64,000 nucleotides of DNA from Conexibacter woesei DSM 14684 (GTDB lineage: Bacteria > Actinomycetota > Thermoleophilia > Solirubrobacterales > Solirubrobacteraceae). The position numbers and the translations under genes are program-made. The notes under the pieces are model-generated. The model was not told where the DNA came from, did no database searches, and was given only the letters and a program-made list of their open reading frames with translations. Where the stretch lies: assembly GCF_000025265.1 (NCBI RefSeq), contig NC_013739.1:2170001-2234000 (forward strand), read 5' to 3'. How positions within the stretch are numbered: the stretch's first letter is position 1; each line of letters begins with the position of its first letter. Positions 8,119 to 15,955 of the stretch are shown here, one piece after another.

Positions 8119-8631
8119 TCAGCTCCGGCCCGTGACTGCGCCGGCGTTGTCGCGTGCGCTGTCGGCGAGCTGCTGGCCGTGGTCGTGCGCTTCGTCCTTG
8201 ACGGTCTCGGCCGCGCTCTGCGCGACCTGCTTGCCGTGCTCGAGCGCCTCTTGGCCGGTCTGCTTGACCTGTTCCTTGACCTGATCGGCCATCGGTCCGA
8301 GCTTCTCGTCCTCGACGCGCGAGCTGGGGATGAGCATGCCGGCGAGGAAGCCGAGCGCAGCGGCGCCGACCGCGAGCCCGAGTGGGTTCTCCTGTGCGAC
8401 ACCGACGGCGCGTCCGGCCTGCTGCTTGACCTGCTGACCGTCGGGAGTGGCGTCGCTGACCTTGTCGGTCGCAACGCCGAGTCGTTCCTTCACGGTGTCG
8501 ACCTTTCCGGAGATGTTCTCCTTGGTGCGGGTCTTGACGTCGGCCTTGTAGCCGAGCGCGTCGATCGTCTCGCCCATCCGCTCGCGGGTCTGTTCTACCT
8601 CGTGGCGGATCGCGTCCGGGTCTTGGCCCAT
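8119..8631 (-). CDS. DUF3618 domain protein, membrane-associated
   Basis: The 170-residue product opens with a DUF3618 motif (IRHEVEQTRERMGETIDALGYKAD, residues about 8-31), followed by a charged helical stretch. One hydrophobic segment, LGLAVGAAALGFLAGMLI, lies near residues 84-101, and a long amphipathic tail is rich in Lys, Glu and Gln. Such proteins are found at the actinobacterial membrane next to holin-like DUF1469 proteins; their biochemical role is unknown. The start is the ATG at 8629-8631, inside the 3' end of the upstream gene (37-bp overlap), so it is last in a three-gene operon. The helical tail resembles stress-associated LEA-like repeats in composition, which is only a suggestion. 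Confidence 0.85.
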   Translation of the reverse strand: MGQDPDAIRHEVEQTRERMGETIDALGYKADVKTRTKENISGKVDTVKERLGVATDKVSDATPDGQQVKQQAGRAVGVAQENPLGLAVGAAALGFLAGMLIPSSRVEDEKLGPMADQVKEQVKQTGQEALEHGKQVAQSAAETVKDEAHDHGQQLADSARDNAGAVTGRS

Positions 8632-9008
8632 TCGACGTCCTCCTTCACAGTCTCGATCGTCTGTTCCGGCACCGGCGGCGCCGCTTCCTTGACCTCGTCG
8701 CGCCCGCGCATCGCGAGCAGCCCGGCGATCGCGCCGTAGACGAGTGCGACGATCAGCGCCGCGAGCCACACGTGATCCAGCGCGGTGGCGAGCAGCGCGA
8801 TCACGCACGCCGTCAGCGCGCCGAGCGCGAGCAGCGCGAGGACGCCGGCGGCGCCGAACATGCCGGCGCCCTTCCCGGCCAGCTTGACCTTCTCGCTCAG
8901 CTCCGCCTTGGCCAGCTCGATCTCTTGCCGCACGAGCGTGTTCGTCTCGGCGGCGAGCTCGCGCACGAGCTCGCCGATCGACTCGTCGCGGCGATCATGA
9001 CCTTCCAT
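8595..9008 (-). CDS. Phage-holin-like DUF1469 (Phage_holin_3_6) membrane protein
   Basis: The 137-residue product begins with an amphipathic region (SIGELVRELAAETNTLVRQEIELAKAEL spans about residues 10-37) and has two transmembrane helices, about residues 48-72 and 80-97. Then comes a short charged tail. This is the layout of Phage_holin_3_6 proteins, chromosomal small membrane proteins of unknown function that accompany DUF3618 proteins. It overlaps the next gene by 37 bp and starts 12 bp after the preceding one, so all three are co-transcribed. No phage genes are nearby, so an actual holin role is unlikely. Confidence 0.88.
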   Translation of the reverse strand: MEGHDRRDESIGELVRELAAETNTLVRQEIELAKAELSEKVKLAGKGAGMFGAAGVLALLALGALTACVIALLATALDHVWLAALIVALVYGAIAGLLAMRGRDEVKEAAPPVPEQTIETVKEDVEWAKTRTRSATR

Positions 9009-9020
9009 CGTCGGCCTCCT

Positions 9021-9569
9021 CTAGCTCGTGCCGCTCGGCACGGACGGCGGGGAGAGCGGAGCGCCCGGGACCGGCGCCGGATCGGCGGGCGCGGCGGGCG
9101 CGGTGTCGCCGCCGGCCGGCGAGGCGATCCGCCGCGGCGGCTCGAAGTCGCCTCCGGCGCGGCGCTCGTAGCGCGAGCGGCTCGACGCCTTCAGGAAGCG
9201 CGACGCCGCGAAGCCGGCGACGAGACCGATCCCGACGACCGCGAGCGGCTGTCTGCGAGCGAAATCCTCGACGTCGTGGAGGATCCGGTCCGCGTCCGAC
9301 TCGCTGAGATAGCTGCCGACCTGCTCGGCACGCCCGGCAATCTGCTCGGCAGCCTTTGCGGGACCGTCCTGTCCTTCTTCTCTGAGTCGCTCGGCCGTCG
9401 AGCGCAGCGCGTGGGCACTCGAGCTGACCTGCTCGCCGACCTGCGTGGAACGCTGGTCGACCTGATCCTGGAGACGGGATCTCGCCACCTCCGCAGCCTG
9501 TTGGGCCTTCTCCTGCACCTGCTCCCTGGCGCCCTGGGCGTCGACGGTGCTCTGGCTTTCGGTTGCCAT
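9021..9569 (-). CDS. Helical envelope protein with one membrane segment
   Basis: The 182-residue product begins with about 95 residues of Gln/Glu/Arg/Ala-rich sequence that should form long helices (apolipoprotein- or LEA-like heptads). A basic-hydrophobic stretch follows, RQPLAVVGIGLVAGFAASRF near residues 109-128, which is a likely single membrane helix. The C-terminal tail is rich in Pro and Ala. The start ATG at 9567-9569 has a strong GGAAGGAG ribosome site. It is first in the operon with the holin-like and DUF3618 genes. A GCTT-N15-GGGTAG element about 80 bases upstream could be a SigF promoter. I do not recognise a named family; the architecture suggests envelope stress protection. Confidence 0.78.
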   Translation of the reverse strand: MATESQSTVDAQGAREQVQEKAQQAAEVARSRLQDQVDQRSTQVGEQVSSSAHALRSTAERLREEGQDGPAKAAEQIAGRAEQVGSYLSESDADRILHDVEDFARRQPLAVVGIGLVAGFAASRFLKASSRSRYERRAGGDFEPPRRIASPAGGDTAPAAPADPAPVPGAPLSPPSVPSGTS

Positions 9570-9687
9570 CGCGACTCCTTCCGGAATGTGGACTGAGGAA
9601 CGCTTCCGGTCGGGGGGCTGGGACCGCGAATCCGAGCTACCCAGGGATGCCGATCGCAAGCGGCGAGGCGAGCGATGGGACGCCGGG

Positions 9688-10674
9688 TCAGGTCGTTCTT
9701 CTGCGCTTGGGCTCGTCGCGTGCGTCGAGCTGCAGCTCCTTCTCCGCGCCGGGAACGCCGGCCTCGAGCTCGCGGCTGCGTTCACGCTCGGAGTTCAGCT
9801 CCATGCCGAGCAGCAGTGCGACGTTCGTGATCCAGAACCAGACGAGCAGGACGACGATGCCGCCGAGGGTCCCGTAGGTCTTGTCGTAGGAGCCGAAGTT
9901 GGCGACGTAGAAGGCGAACAGCGCTGACGCGATCAGCCACACGACGATCGCCAGCAGCGCGCCGGGCGTGACCCACCTGAAGCCGGGCAGCTTCACGTTC
10001 GGGCTGACGTGGTAGAGCACGGCGAACATCAGCACGACGACGGCGAGCATCACCGGCCACTTCGCGAACTCCCAGACCGTCACCGCCGTCGAGCCGATCC
10101 CGATCGAGTCCGCGACGGTCTCGACCACCGGCCCGGTCATCACGAGCGCCAGCGCCACGAGCGCGAGCATGACCACCATCGCCAGCGTGACAAGCAGCTG
10201 GAGCGGTCTCAGCTTCCAGAACGGTCGTCCCTCGGGCGTCTCGTAGACGATGTTGGCGGCGCGGGTGAACGCGCCGACGTAGCCCGACGCCGACCAGATC
10301 GCCGCGCCGAGCCCGACGAAGAACAGCACCCCGGCGGCGCCGCGGTTGGAGGTGATCGATCTGATCGGGCCTTCGAACGTGTCCGCCGCCGAGCTGGGAC
10401 CGAGTCTCGTGACGATGTCGGTCAGAGATCTCGTCGTCGACTGCGGATCGCCGAACAAACCGAGGATCGAGACGAGCGCGATCAGCGCCGGGAAGAGCGA
10501 CAGCAGGCCGTAGTAGGTCAGCGCCGCCGCCCAGTCAGACATGTTGTCCTCGCTGTACTCACGCACGGTGCGCTTGAGCGTCGCGAACAGTCCCGTTCCT
10601 GTGTCGGTGCCCGTGGGGGCATAGTCTGCGCGGCGTCCGATGCCGCGACGGTGGGGAACGTCTCCGGTGCTCAT
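9688..10674 (-). CDS. YihY/BrkB family membrane protein
   Basis: The 328-residue product is a multi-span membrane protein of the YihY/BrkB family. After a cytosolic stretch containing LKRTVREYSEDNMSDWAAALTYY, about six hydrophobic segments follow: SLFPALIALVSILGLF, GAAGVLFFVGLGAAIWSASG, LVTLAMVVMLALVALALV, MLAVVVLMFAVLYHV, LLAIVVWLIASALFAFYV and GGIVVLLVWFWITNVALLLG. The tail is charged. The family was once called ribonuclease BN by mistake; its function is unknown, with roles suggested in envelope or osmotic physiology. The ATG at 10672-10674 follows GGAAGGAG. It points the same way as the three envelope genes downstream, separated by 118 bp. Confidence 0.9.
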   Translation of the reverse strand: MSTGDVPHRRGIGRRADYAPTGTDTGTGLFATLKRTVREYSEDNMSDWAAALTYYGLLSLFPALIALVSILGLFGDPQSTTRSLTDIVTRLGPSSAADTFEGPIRSITSNRGAAGVLFFVGLGAAIWSASGYVGAFTRAANIVYETPEGRPFWKLRPLQLLVTLAMVVMLALVALALVMTGPVVETVADSIGIGSTAVTVWEFAKWPVMLAVVVLMFAVLYHVSPNVKLPGFRWVTPGALLAIVVWLIASALFAFYVANFGSYDKTYGTLGGIVVLLVWFWITNVALLLGMELNSERERSRELEAGVPGAEKELQLDARDEPKRRRTT

Positions 10675-11057
10675 GAGTCTCCTTCCGAGAGCGTTTGGCT
10701 CACGCGACTTCGCCGGTCGGCTTCTTCGGCAGGCCTGCCGCGACGCGCAGTCTCGCCGCGATCTCGGCGATCTCCTCCGGCGCGACGTCGGGCGCGAAGA
10801 CCGCCGGCTGTGCTGGCAGGTCGCGCGGCAGCGCGCCTTCGGGGAACGGCTCCTCGGCGGCGCCGTTCGGATCGGGATCGGAGGGGGCGGCAGCTCGTGC
10901 GCCTGGCTCTGCCGGCGAGGTCGTCGCGCACGTCGTGGGTGCCGTGCCAGGCAACAGCCTTCATCGATGATTCGCTTTCCTTCGGTGACGACGGTGTGTC
11001 GCGAGCCTTGCGCTACCCGCCACGGCCCATTCGAATCCGCGTGCGCAGACGCGGCGA
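10675..11057. other. 383-bp gap with gene remnants
   Basis: No intact gene is visible. On the minus strand a start at 10964 gives MKAVAWHGTHDVR, identical in style to the first residues of zinc-dependent formaldehyde/alcohol dehydrogenases, but the match stops after about 13 codons. In another minus frame (10700-10830) the reading APEEIAEIAARLRVAAGLP followed by KKPTGEVA ends at a stop and looks like the C-terminus of a protein I cannot name. The pattern suggests a deletion that joined the head of one gene to the tail of another. Confidence 0.45.
10926..10964 (-). pseudogene. Remnant of the start of a zinc-dependent alcohol dehydrogenase
   Basis: The first 13 codons from an ATG at 10964 read MKAVAWHGTHDVR, the canonical opening of medium-chain formaldehyde-type alcohol dehydrogenases, which usually continues VEEVPDP. 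Here the reading turns into Arg-rich sequence at once, so only the head survives. The assignment rests on a very short match, so confidence is limited. Confidence 0.4.
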
Positions 11058-12596
11058 CTATCGCGGTGGGTCGCGTCGCTGCAGCGGCGCGACGGCCGGT
11101 CCGGCGAGGACGTTGCCGTCGGGGTCGAAGCGGGAGCCGTGGCAGGGGCAGTCCCAGCTGCGCTCGGCGTCGTTCCAGTGCGTGAGGCAGCCGAGGTGGG
11201 TGCAGCGCAGCGAGACGGCGTGCAGCCTGCCGGCGTCGTCGCGGTGGACGCCGACCTTGCCGAGGCCGGCGCGGACGACGCGCGCCTCGCCGACCGGCAC
11301 GTCGTCGGAGGACGATGCCTCTGCCGGGGCGAGGCGGTCGCCGAGCAGGTGCGTTCCGACGCGCAGCTGCGCTCTCGCCAGCTGCGGCGCCGCTCGCACG
11401 GTGACGCGGTTGGGATCGAGCAGCTTCGCGTAGGGGGTGTCGCGTCCGGCGATCAGGTCGGCGACGACGTGTGCGCCGACGGTGCCGTTGGTCATGCCCC
11501 ACTTCTGGTGCCCGGCGTTGACGTAGAGACCGCGGGCGCGCGGGTGGTAGGGGCCGGCGTACGGCAGTTTGTCGAGCGGCGCGCCGTCCTGGGTCGACCA
11601 GCGGTAGGAGATCTCGGCGACGTCGAAGTGCTCGCGGGCGAAGCACTCCAGCGCTTCGTAGCGCGCCGTGCTCGCCTCGTCCGCGCCGGTGGTGTGGCCC
11701 TCCCCGCCGACCAGCACCCAGCGCTCGCCGTGCTCGTCGACGTATGGCCGGATGGAGCGTGTCGGCTCGCCGGCGCTGATCGCCATCGACCCTGGCAGCG
11801 CACCGCCGTCGTTGAGGCGCGCCGCGACGAGGTAGGAGCGGACCGCCTCGGTGCGGGCGAAGAAGAGGCCGCGGTCGAGCAGCGGGTAGTTCGTGCAGAC
11901 GACGACGGCGCCGGCGGTGACCGTGTGGCCGTCGTCGGTCGTCGCCGTGCACGGCGAACCCTCATGCACGCGCACGACGGCGCTCTGCTCGAAGACGTGG
12001 CAGTCCTCGCCCGGGATCAGCGCGGCAAGCGCGTGCAGATAGCGGACTGGGTGGAACTGCGCCTGCCCGCCGAGCCGGACGGCGGCCCGCACCGCAAACG
12101 GCAGCGGCACCGGCACGTCCGCGTCGAGCAGCTCTACCTCGAGGCCGGCGGCGCGCGCGGCGTCGGCGGTACGCCGCACCGCGTCGACCTCGTCCTCGCT
12201 CGCGGCGTAGGTGACGTCGGGCAGCCGCTCCCACGCGCAGTCGATCGCCCGCTCCTGGACCGTCCGCTCCATCCACGCGATCGCCTCCAGCGAGACGCGC
12301 GCGTATGCCGCGGTCGCCTCGTCGCCGTGGAGACTGCGGATCTGTGCCAGCTTCGTCTGCTGCAAAGCGCTCGCCTTCGCGGTCGTGAAACCGCTGGCGC
12401 CCCCCGCGACCGCGCCGCGCTCCAGCACGACGACGCGCGCCCCGTCCTGCTTGCACAGCAGCGCCGTCGTGAGGCCCGAGATGCCGCCGCCGATCACGGC
12501 GACATCGGCATCCAGGTCCTCGGTCAGACGGGGGAAGCCGCTGCTCGCCATGCGCGCCGGCCCGGCCGCCAGCCAGATCGGAACGTGGCGCGTCAT
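11058..12596 (-). CDS. FAD-dependent oxidoreductase fused to a Rieske [2Fe-2S] domain
   Basis: The 512-residue product has a DAO-type FAD domain (Rossmann motif GGGISG near residues 36-41, VLERGAVAGGASGFTTAK next) and a C-terminal Rieske domain. The Rieske ligands are CTHLGC (first Cys-His pair) and CPCHGS (second pair), near residues 455-480. The two cofactors suggest electron transfer between a flavin oxidase and the iron-sulfur centre; the substrate may be an amine or amino acid. Fusions of this architecture are known in bacteria and plants' relatives but their reactions are mostly uncharacterised. No signal peptide is seen. The start at 12596 is an ATG. It stands alone between a decayed region and a small coiled-coil gene. 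Confidence 0.9.
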   Translation of the reverse strand: MTRHVPIWLAAGPARMASSGFPRLTEDLDADVAVIGGGISGLTTALLCKQDGARVVVLERGAVAGGASGFTTAKASALQQTKLAQIRSLHGDEATAAYARVSLEAIAWMERTVQERAIDCAWERLPDVTYAASEDEVDAVRRTADAARAAGLEVELLDADVPVPLPFAVRAAVRLGGQAQFHPVRYLHALAALIPGEDCHVFEQSAVVRVHEGSPCTATTDDGHTVTAGAVVVCTNYPLLDRGLFFARTEAVRSYLVAARLNDGGALPGSMAISAGEPTRSIRPYVDEHGERWVLVGGEGHTTGADEASTARYEALECFAREHFDVAEISYRWSTQDGAPLDKLPYAGPYHPRARGLYVNAGHQKWGMTNGTVGAHVVADLIAGRDTPYAKLLDPNRVTVRAAPQLARAQLRVGTHLLGDRLAPAEASSSDDVPVGEARVVRAGLGKVGVHRDDAGRLHAVSLRCTHLGCLTHWNDAERSWDCPCHGSRFDPDGNVLAGPAVAPLQRRDPPR

Positions 12597-12624
12597 TCGC
12601 CCGTCCGGTGAGGGACCGGCGGTG

Positions 12625-13035
12625 CTAACGGTCTACGTCCCGCTCGCCGCGCATCCGCCCGATCGATTCGTCTTGTTCGCTGCTGCTCGTATCGGGATCG
12701 ATCTCGCTCGCCCGCTCGCGATGCTCTTGTGCCAGCCGGCCCTCACGTTCCGCTGCTTGAGCGCGGTCGTCAGCGGTGACGCTCTCGAGTCTCGCGATCG
12801 CCGCCTTCTCTTCCGCCTCGCCCTGCGCTTGCTTGGCGCGCGCAGCCTGTCGGTCGGCGACAGTCTGCTCCCGCTGGGCGTTCAGCCCGTGGGCCTGTGC
12901 ACGCTCGCGATGCTCGGCTGCCTGACCTCGCCGCAGCTGCCGGCTCCTTCTGCGCGAGTTCGCGCTGAGCAAGCCGGCCAGCACGATCAGCAGGACCGCC
13001 GCGACGACGATCACCACGATCACGGTCGTACTCAT
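12625..13035 (-). CDS. Small membrane-anchored coiled-coil protein
   Basis: The 136-residue product begins with a membrane helix (MSTTVIVVIVVAAVLLIVLA, residues 1-20). About 100 residues of Arg/Gln/Glu/Ala-rich sequence with heptad character follow, predicted to be a coiled coil, then an acidic tail. No enzymatic motif is visible. I do not recognise the family; such proteins are common in actinobacterial envelope-stress clusters. ATG at 13033-13035 was chosen because it places the hydrophobic anchor at the N-terminus and has AGGAGGGG upstream. It lies just upstream, on the same strand, of the FAD-Rieske gene with a 28-bp gap and may be co-transcribed. Confidence 0.7.
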   Translation of the reverse strand: MSTTVIVVIVVAAVLLIVLAGLLSANSRRRSRQLRRGQAAEHRERAQAHGLNAQREQTVADRQAARAKQAQGEAEEKAAIARLESVTADDRAQAAEREGRLAQEHRERASEIDPDTSSSEQDESIGRMRGERDVDR

Positions 13036-13404
13036 GACCCCTCCTGTCAGATCGGACAAGTGTGTGACGCGTGACATCGCACACCCGGAGCTGCCGGCCG
13101 CCGGCGATGCGCTACACCGGCCTCGCTCGGCGGTCGAAAGCTACCCGCAGGATGCGGCGACTATGCCGAAGCCGGCTCGCGGCGGCCGAGAGTGCGGCCG
13201 GGTCTGTTGTCGGCCTCGACGTCGGAAGCGCAGGTCGGTCGGGTGCTCGTCCATCTCGACGCGGGTTTGTCTGCGGTCGCGCTGCGTCAGGCGCAGCGTC
13301 ACCCATGCGACCGTGAACGGCCGGGCCCCCACGCGCAGTCTCAGCGACTCGACGACCTCCGAGTGGTCGTTGAGGCGCAGCGGGCCGATCCCGACAGCGT
13401 GGTC
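13036..13404. other. Gap with decayed sequence
   Basis: No intact gene. The minus frame stays open from the FAD-gene remnant down to a stop at 13141, but its reading (Arg-rich, no recognisable motif) looks like extension of a broken frame rather than real protein. The stretch 13036-13140 shows no feature I can name. Confidence 0.5.
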
Positions 13405-13628
13405 GAAGGCGGTGCCTGGCTCGCGCAGCGCCGGCGAAGCGGCCGCCATCGGCGCGAACGCCGCGCAGCGGTCGTGGACGAAGCCGGGCAGCGTGACCTC
13501 GGCAGAGCGGGCGGCGCCACCGGGCTCGGCGGCGCGCTCGAACAGCGTCACGTCGAGCCGTGCTCGGCGAGGTGGATCGCCGCCACGAGCCCGTTGTGGC
13601 CCGCGCCGACGATTGTGACGCGCGTCAT
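13405..13628 (-). pseudogene. N-terminal fragment of a phytoene-desaturase-like FAD oxidoreductase, frameshifted
   Basis: An ATG at 13628 opens a typical FAD Rossmann head (VTIVGAGHNGLVAAIHLAEHG), then meets a TGA. Removal of a single missing base near 13556 restores the family sequence DVTLFERAAEPGGAARSAEVT, continuing in the neighbouring frame to about 13405 (FAPMAAASPALRE). After that homology is lost, about 420 residues short of normal. Both a -1 frameshift and a large 3' truncation are present, so it cannot make an active enzyme. Confidence 0.75.
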
Positions 13629-13713
13629 CGTATGCCGCACCGGCGGGGTCGCCAGACCGCGCTCTCTGCCTCTGGCATGGGATCGGCGGAACCTCGCGAT
13701 CAGCTCGGGGCGT

Positions 13714-14004
13714 GAAGCGACCGTCGAGCAGCAGCGCGCTGGTGGCGGCCGCCTGCGCGACGATCGCGGGGTGGATCCGCATCGTGGGGCACGTCACGCC
13801 GGTGCCGAGCGGCAGGTCCGTCGCCTGCGCGATCGCGCCGACCATCGACCAGACGAACGGGCTATGGCCCTGGGCGTCGATCCAGGGGTGGTAGTGGTCG
13901 GAGATCCAGAGCCCGGCGAAGCCGGCCTGCTCGGCGCGGATCGCCTGCGCGACGAGGTCGCTGGGCCCGAACTCTTCGCTGGCGAGGACGTAGCCGATTC
14001 TCAT
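13714..14004 (-). pseudogene. N-terminal fragment of an F420-dependent luciferase-like oxidoreductase
   Basis: The frame starts at ATG 14004 and reads MRIGYVLASEEFGPSDLVAQ, then QAGFAGLWISDHYHPWIDAQ and TGVTCPTMRIHPAIVAQAAA, the classic N-terminal third of FGD-like LLM-class, F420-dependent enzymes. At about residue 97 (LLLDGRF) homology breaks off where the next glycine-rich segment should follow. A full protein has about 320-340 residues. The frame then runs into the FAD-gene remnant, forming a meaningless chimera. This is a truncated pseudogene. Confidence 0.8.
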
Positions 14005-14045
14005 GCAGCCAGCGCTACCCGCCCCGCCCAGCGGCTAACGGCGGG

Positions 14046-14336
14046 TTGTCGCGCCGCGATCGGCCACCGGCTGAACTCACGGTGCTCGACGTCGCAACGC
14101 TGGCCAGACGAGAGGGCGAGTCGGAGCAGCTGGAGCTGCTGCAGAGAATGAGCGCGGAGGCTTCCGACACGGCTGATCGCTGTCAGCAGGTGGCCGACAC
14201 GCGCGACGGTCTCGAGACTGCGATCGCCGAGAAGGCACGCGAGACGAAGAGAAAGGTCGCGGAGTTCACTCTGACGTGCGTCGGCAGCCTCGGCGACTGT
14301 CGCGCGGTACCGCTCAACCGCGCAGCAGCCAGCTGA
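14046..14336 (+). CDS. Hypothetical small helical protein
   Basis: A 96-residue frame starts at TTG 14046, or more simply at GTG 14082. It encodes a mainly helical, Glu/Arg-rich sequence (ARREGESEQLELLQRMSAEA and later RDGLETAIAEKARETKRKVAE) with a C-terminal stretch that includes two Cys. No family is recognised. It ends 8 bp from the stop of the convergent DUF2294 gene. Base composition is less extreme than that of neighbours. It could be a real small protein or a chance frame, hence the modest confidence. Confidence 0.35.
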   Translation: MSRRDRPPAELTVLDVATLARREGESEQLELLQRMSAEASDTADRCQQVADTRDGLETAIAEKARETKRKVAEFTLTCVGSLGDCRAVPLNRAAAS

Positions 14337-14343
14337 GCTGCGG

Positions 14344-14850
14344 TCACTGGACGTTCGGGTCGGTTCCGCGTTCGCCTGTCGCGGGCGTCCGTGACGGGCG
14401 GTCGAGTGCTGGGCCGTTGGTCGCCTGCCCGACCGGTTCGTCCTCGACCTGGCCCGCGGACGTCGCGTGGACGGCGGCCTGTGGCGCCGGCTCGTCGAAC
14501 ACGAACAGCTCCACGACGGTGTTCGGATCGAACATCACCTGGCTCTGGTACGTGACGACTCTGCGACCGGTCAGCTTCTCGACCGCCCCCACGAGCCGAT
14601 CCGTCATCTCGTTCTCGAACTCCTGCCGGAACTGGCGCACCATGTCGGCCCGGCCGAACTCCAGCATCGTGCGCTCAGCCGTCGTCATCCCGTCCCGCAT
14701 CACCACGACCAGCAGGTCGTCGAGCATGTACGACTTCGCGCTCGTCGGCCCGCGCCCGAAGTACTCCTTCATCATGCGCACCATCTCGTTGGAGATCCGC
14801 GACAGCAGCTCCGCACCCCTCGCCTCGCTCCCCTCACCGATGTCCGCCAT
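14344..14850 (-). CDS. DUF2294 domain protein
   Basis: The 168-residue product matches DUF2294: KEYFGRGPTSAKSYMLDD near residues 28-45 resembles the family's GRGP-x-SARAY box. A helical core (ERTMLEFGRADMVRQFRQEF) comes next, then an LVGAVEKLTGRRVVTYQSQV strand-turn close to the family's GVKVVS segment. The last 45 residues are a Pro/Ala/Glu-rich tail. The function of DUF2294 proteins is unknown; they occur in bacteria as short soluble proteins, sometimes linked to stress. The ATG at 14850 has GGGGTGAG upstream. It is convergent with a doubtful small frame and is divergently oriented from no nearby gene. Confidence 0.82.
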   Translation of the reverse strand: MADIGEGSEARGAELLSRISNEMVRMMKEYFGRGPTSAKSYMLDDLLVVVMRDGMTTAERTMLEFGRADMVRQFRQEFENEMTDRLVGAVEKLTGRRVVTYQSQVMFDPNTVVELFVFDEPAPQAAVHATSAGQVEDEPVGQATNGPALDRPSRTPATGERGTDPNVQ

Positions 14851-15227
14851 AGCTCACCCCTACCCGCGTCGGCAGCGGCTGATCCCCGAGTGAACGCAAG
14901 GCCGCCGAACCCGCACGTACGGGCCAGCGTCCTCACGTCCCTGCGAGTGCCCGGCCGGGAAAACTCAATACCCTGAAAGCCGGCCCCTCGATAGCCACAG
15001 GTGCCCTCGGCCGCGATCGCGAAACCTGACCGTGGGCGCACTGGTGGCTCGACGCGCGGCCTACGGCGAATGACGCGCGAAGGCGGATGCCGGCCGGCTC
15101 AGCGACTGCCGCGCACACGCGCGAGTGCGAAGGACGTCTTGGGCACGTCGCCGGCCAGCGGGACGGCGGCGAGCGGACGGACCTCGTGCGCGGGGAGCGA
15201 CGTGCGCTCAGGTGGACCGAGCAGTCG
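14851..15227. other. 377-bp intergenic region
   Basis: I see no gene here. The several short open frames have no motif or ribosome site. A less GC-rich island around 14959-14985 (GGGAAAACTCAATACCCTG) could hold a promoter, but no gene in the right place uses it. Confidence 0.5.
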
Positions 15228-15809
15228 TTACGGGGCGGGGGTCGAGCTGGTCATGCGGCGGACGGCTTCGACGATTGCGGCGCGGTGGGTGGCGATGCGC
15301 TCGGGTGCGGTGGCGGGTGGTCCGTCTGCGGCGAGGAGTCCTTCCGGGCTCATGAACCAGCCGCGGACGAGGCCGATGATGATGACGATCAGGTCGGTCG
15401 CGGGGATCCCGTTGACCGATGTTCGCCGCTTGCCGCCGATCGCGGCGAGCTTGTCGGCGTAGAAGTCGGTTTCGTCGGGGCCGGCTGGGGGTCTTTCGAG
15501 CACGAGCCACATGCCCAGGCGCCATGCCTCGGGGTGTTCGAGCAGGTGGTCGAAGAGCTGGCCGGCGTAGCCGGGGAGGTCGTTGACGTCGAGTGGGACG
15601 GCCTCTGCGACTTGGCCGACGACGTGGTGCAGCGCGGTGGCGAAGAGCGTGTCCTTGTCGCCGAAGTAGGCGTAGATCGCTCGCTTGTTGGCGTTGGCGG
15701 TCTCGGCGATGCGGTCGACGCGGGCGCCGGCCAGGCCGTAGGCGGCGAATTCGTCGATCGCTGCGCTGAGGATGCGGGCTCGCGTCGCCGCCGCGTCGCG
15801 CACGGGCAT
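15228..15809 (-). CDS. TetR family transcriptional regulator
   Basis: The 193-residue product begins with a TetR helix-turn-helix: ATRARILSAAIDEFAAYGLA, then ARVDRIAETANANKRAIYAYFGDKD at residues about 29-53. The ligand domain follows. It is divergent from an SDR gene across 146 bp that contain three copies of a GAAC/GTTC repeat, so it most likely represses itself and the SDR-ADH pair. The ligand is unknown; oxidoreductase targets suggest an aldehyde, quinone or xenobiotic. ATG at 15809 is the natural start because the HTH begins at residue 8. Confidence 0.93.
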   Translation of the reverse strand: MPVRDAAATRARILSAAIDEFAAYGLAGARVDRIAETANANKRAIYAYFGDKDTLFATALHHVVGQVAEAVPLDVNDLPGYAGQLFDHLLEHPEAWRLGMWLVLERPPAGPDETDFYADKLAAIGGKRRTSVNGIPATDLIVIIIGLVRGWFMSPEGLLAADGPPATAPERIATHRAAIVEAVRRMTSSTPAP

Positions 15810-15828
15810 GGCGTCGATCGTACCGAAC

Positions 15829-15838
15829 GAACTGGTTG
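15829..15838. promoter_or_regulatory. TetR operator candidate 1 (GAACTGGTTG)
   Basis: GAACTGGTTG differs by one base from a perfect GAAC-NN-GTTC palindrome. It lies 20 bp before the TetR ATG, just upstream of a TACGAT -10 candidate on the minus strand (15822-15817), where binding would block the regulator's own transcription. Confidence 0.5.
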
Positions 15839-15875
15839 GGGGCAGACGGAGCTGAGCGGCGACGCGCCATGTAAC

Positions 15876-15913
15876 GAACCAGTTCTTGACGAGCGAGGCC
15901 GGGTGGCTACAGT
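15876..15913 (+). promoter_or_regulatory. SDR promoter with TetR operator candidate 2
   Basis: A sigma-70-like promoter TTGACG (15886-15891), 16 bases, TACAGT (15908-15913) reads towards the SDR gene. The perfect palindrome GAACCAGTTC (15876-15885) abuts its -35 box, so bound TetR would cover it. The GTG start of the SDR is 42 bases downstream of the -10 box. Confidence 0.6.
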
Positions 15914-15922
15914 GCGAACTAT

Positions 15923-15932
15923 CTGGTTCGTT
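15923..15932. promoter_or_regulatory. TetR operator candidate 3 (CTGGTTCGTT)
   Basis: CTGGTTCGTT is the complement of AACGAACCAG, which also occurs at 15873-15882. It lies in the transcribed leader of the SDR gene. Three related elements, spaced 47 bp centre to centre, suggest cooperative binding. Confidence 0.45.
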
Positions 15933-15955
15933 CTCTATTGGTTGGAGCGTCGTCC

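Noticed and set aside
8595-9008. Phage holin as evidence of a prophage
   Set aside because: No phage structural, integrase or lysin gene is near; this family is common on actinobacterial chromosomes.
13556-13557. Treating the FAD-gene frameshift as a sequencing error
   Set aside because: The gene is also truncated by over 400 residues, so correction would not restore it.
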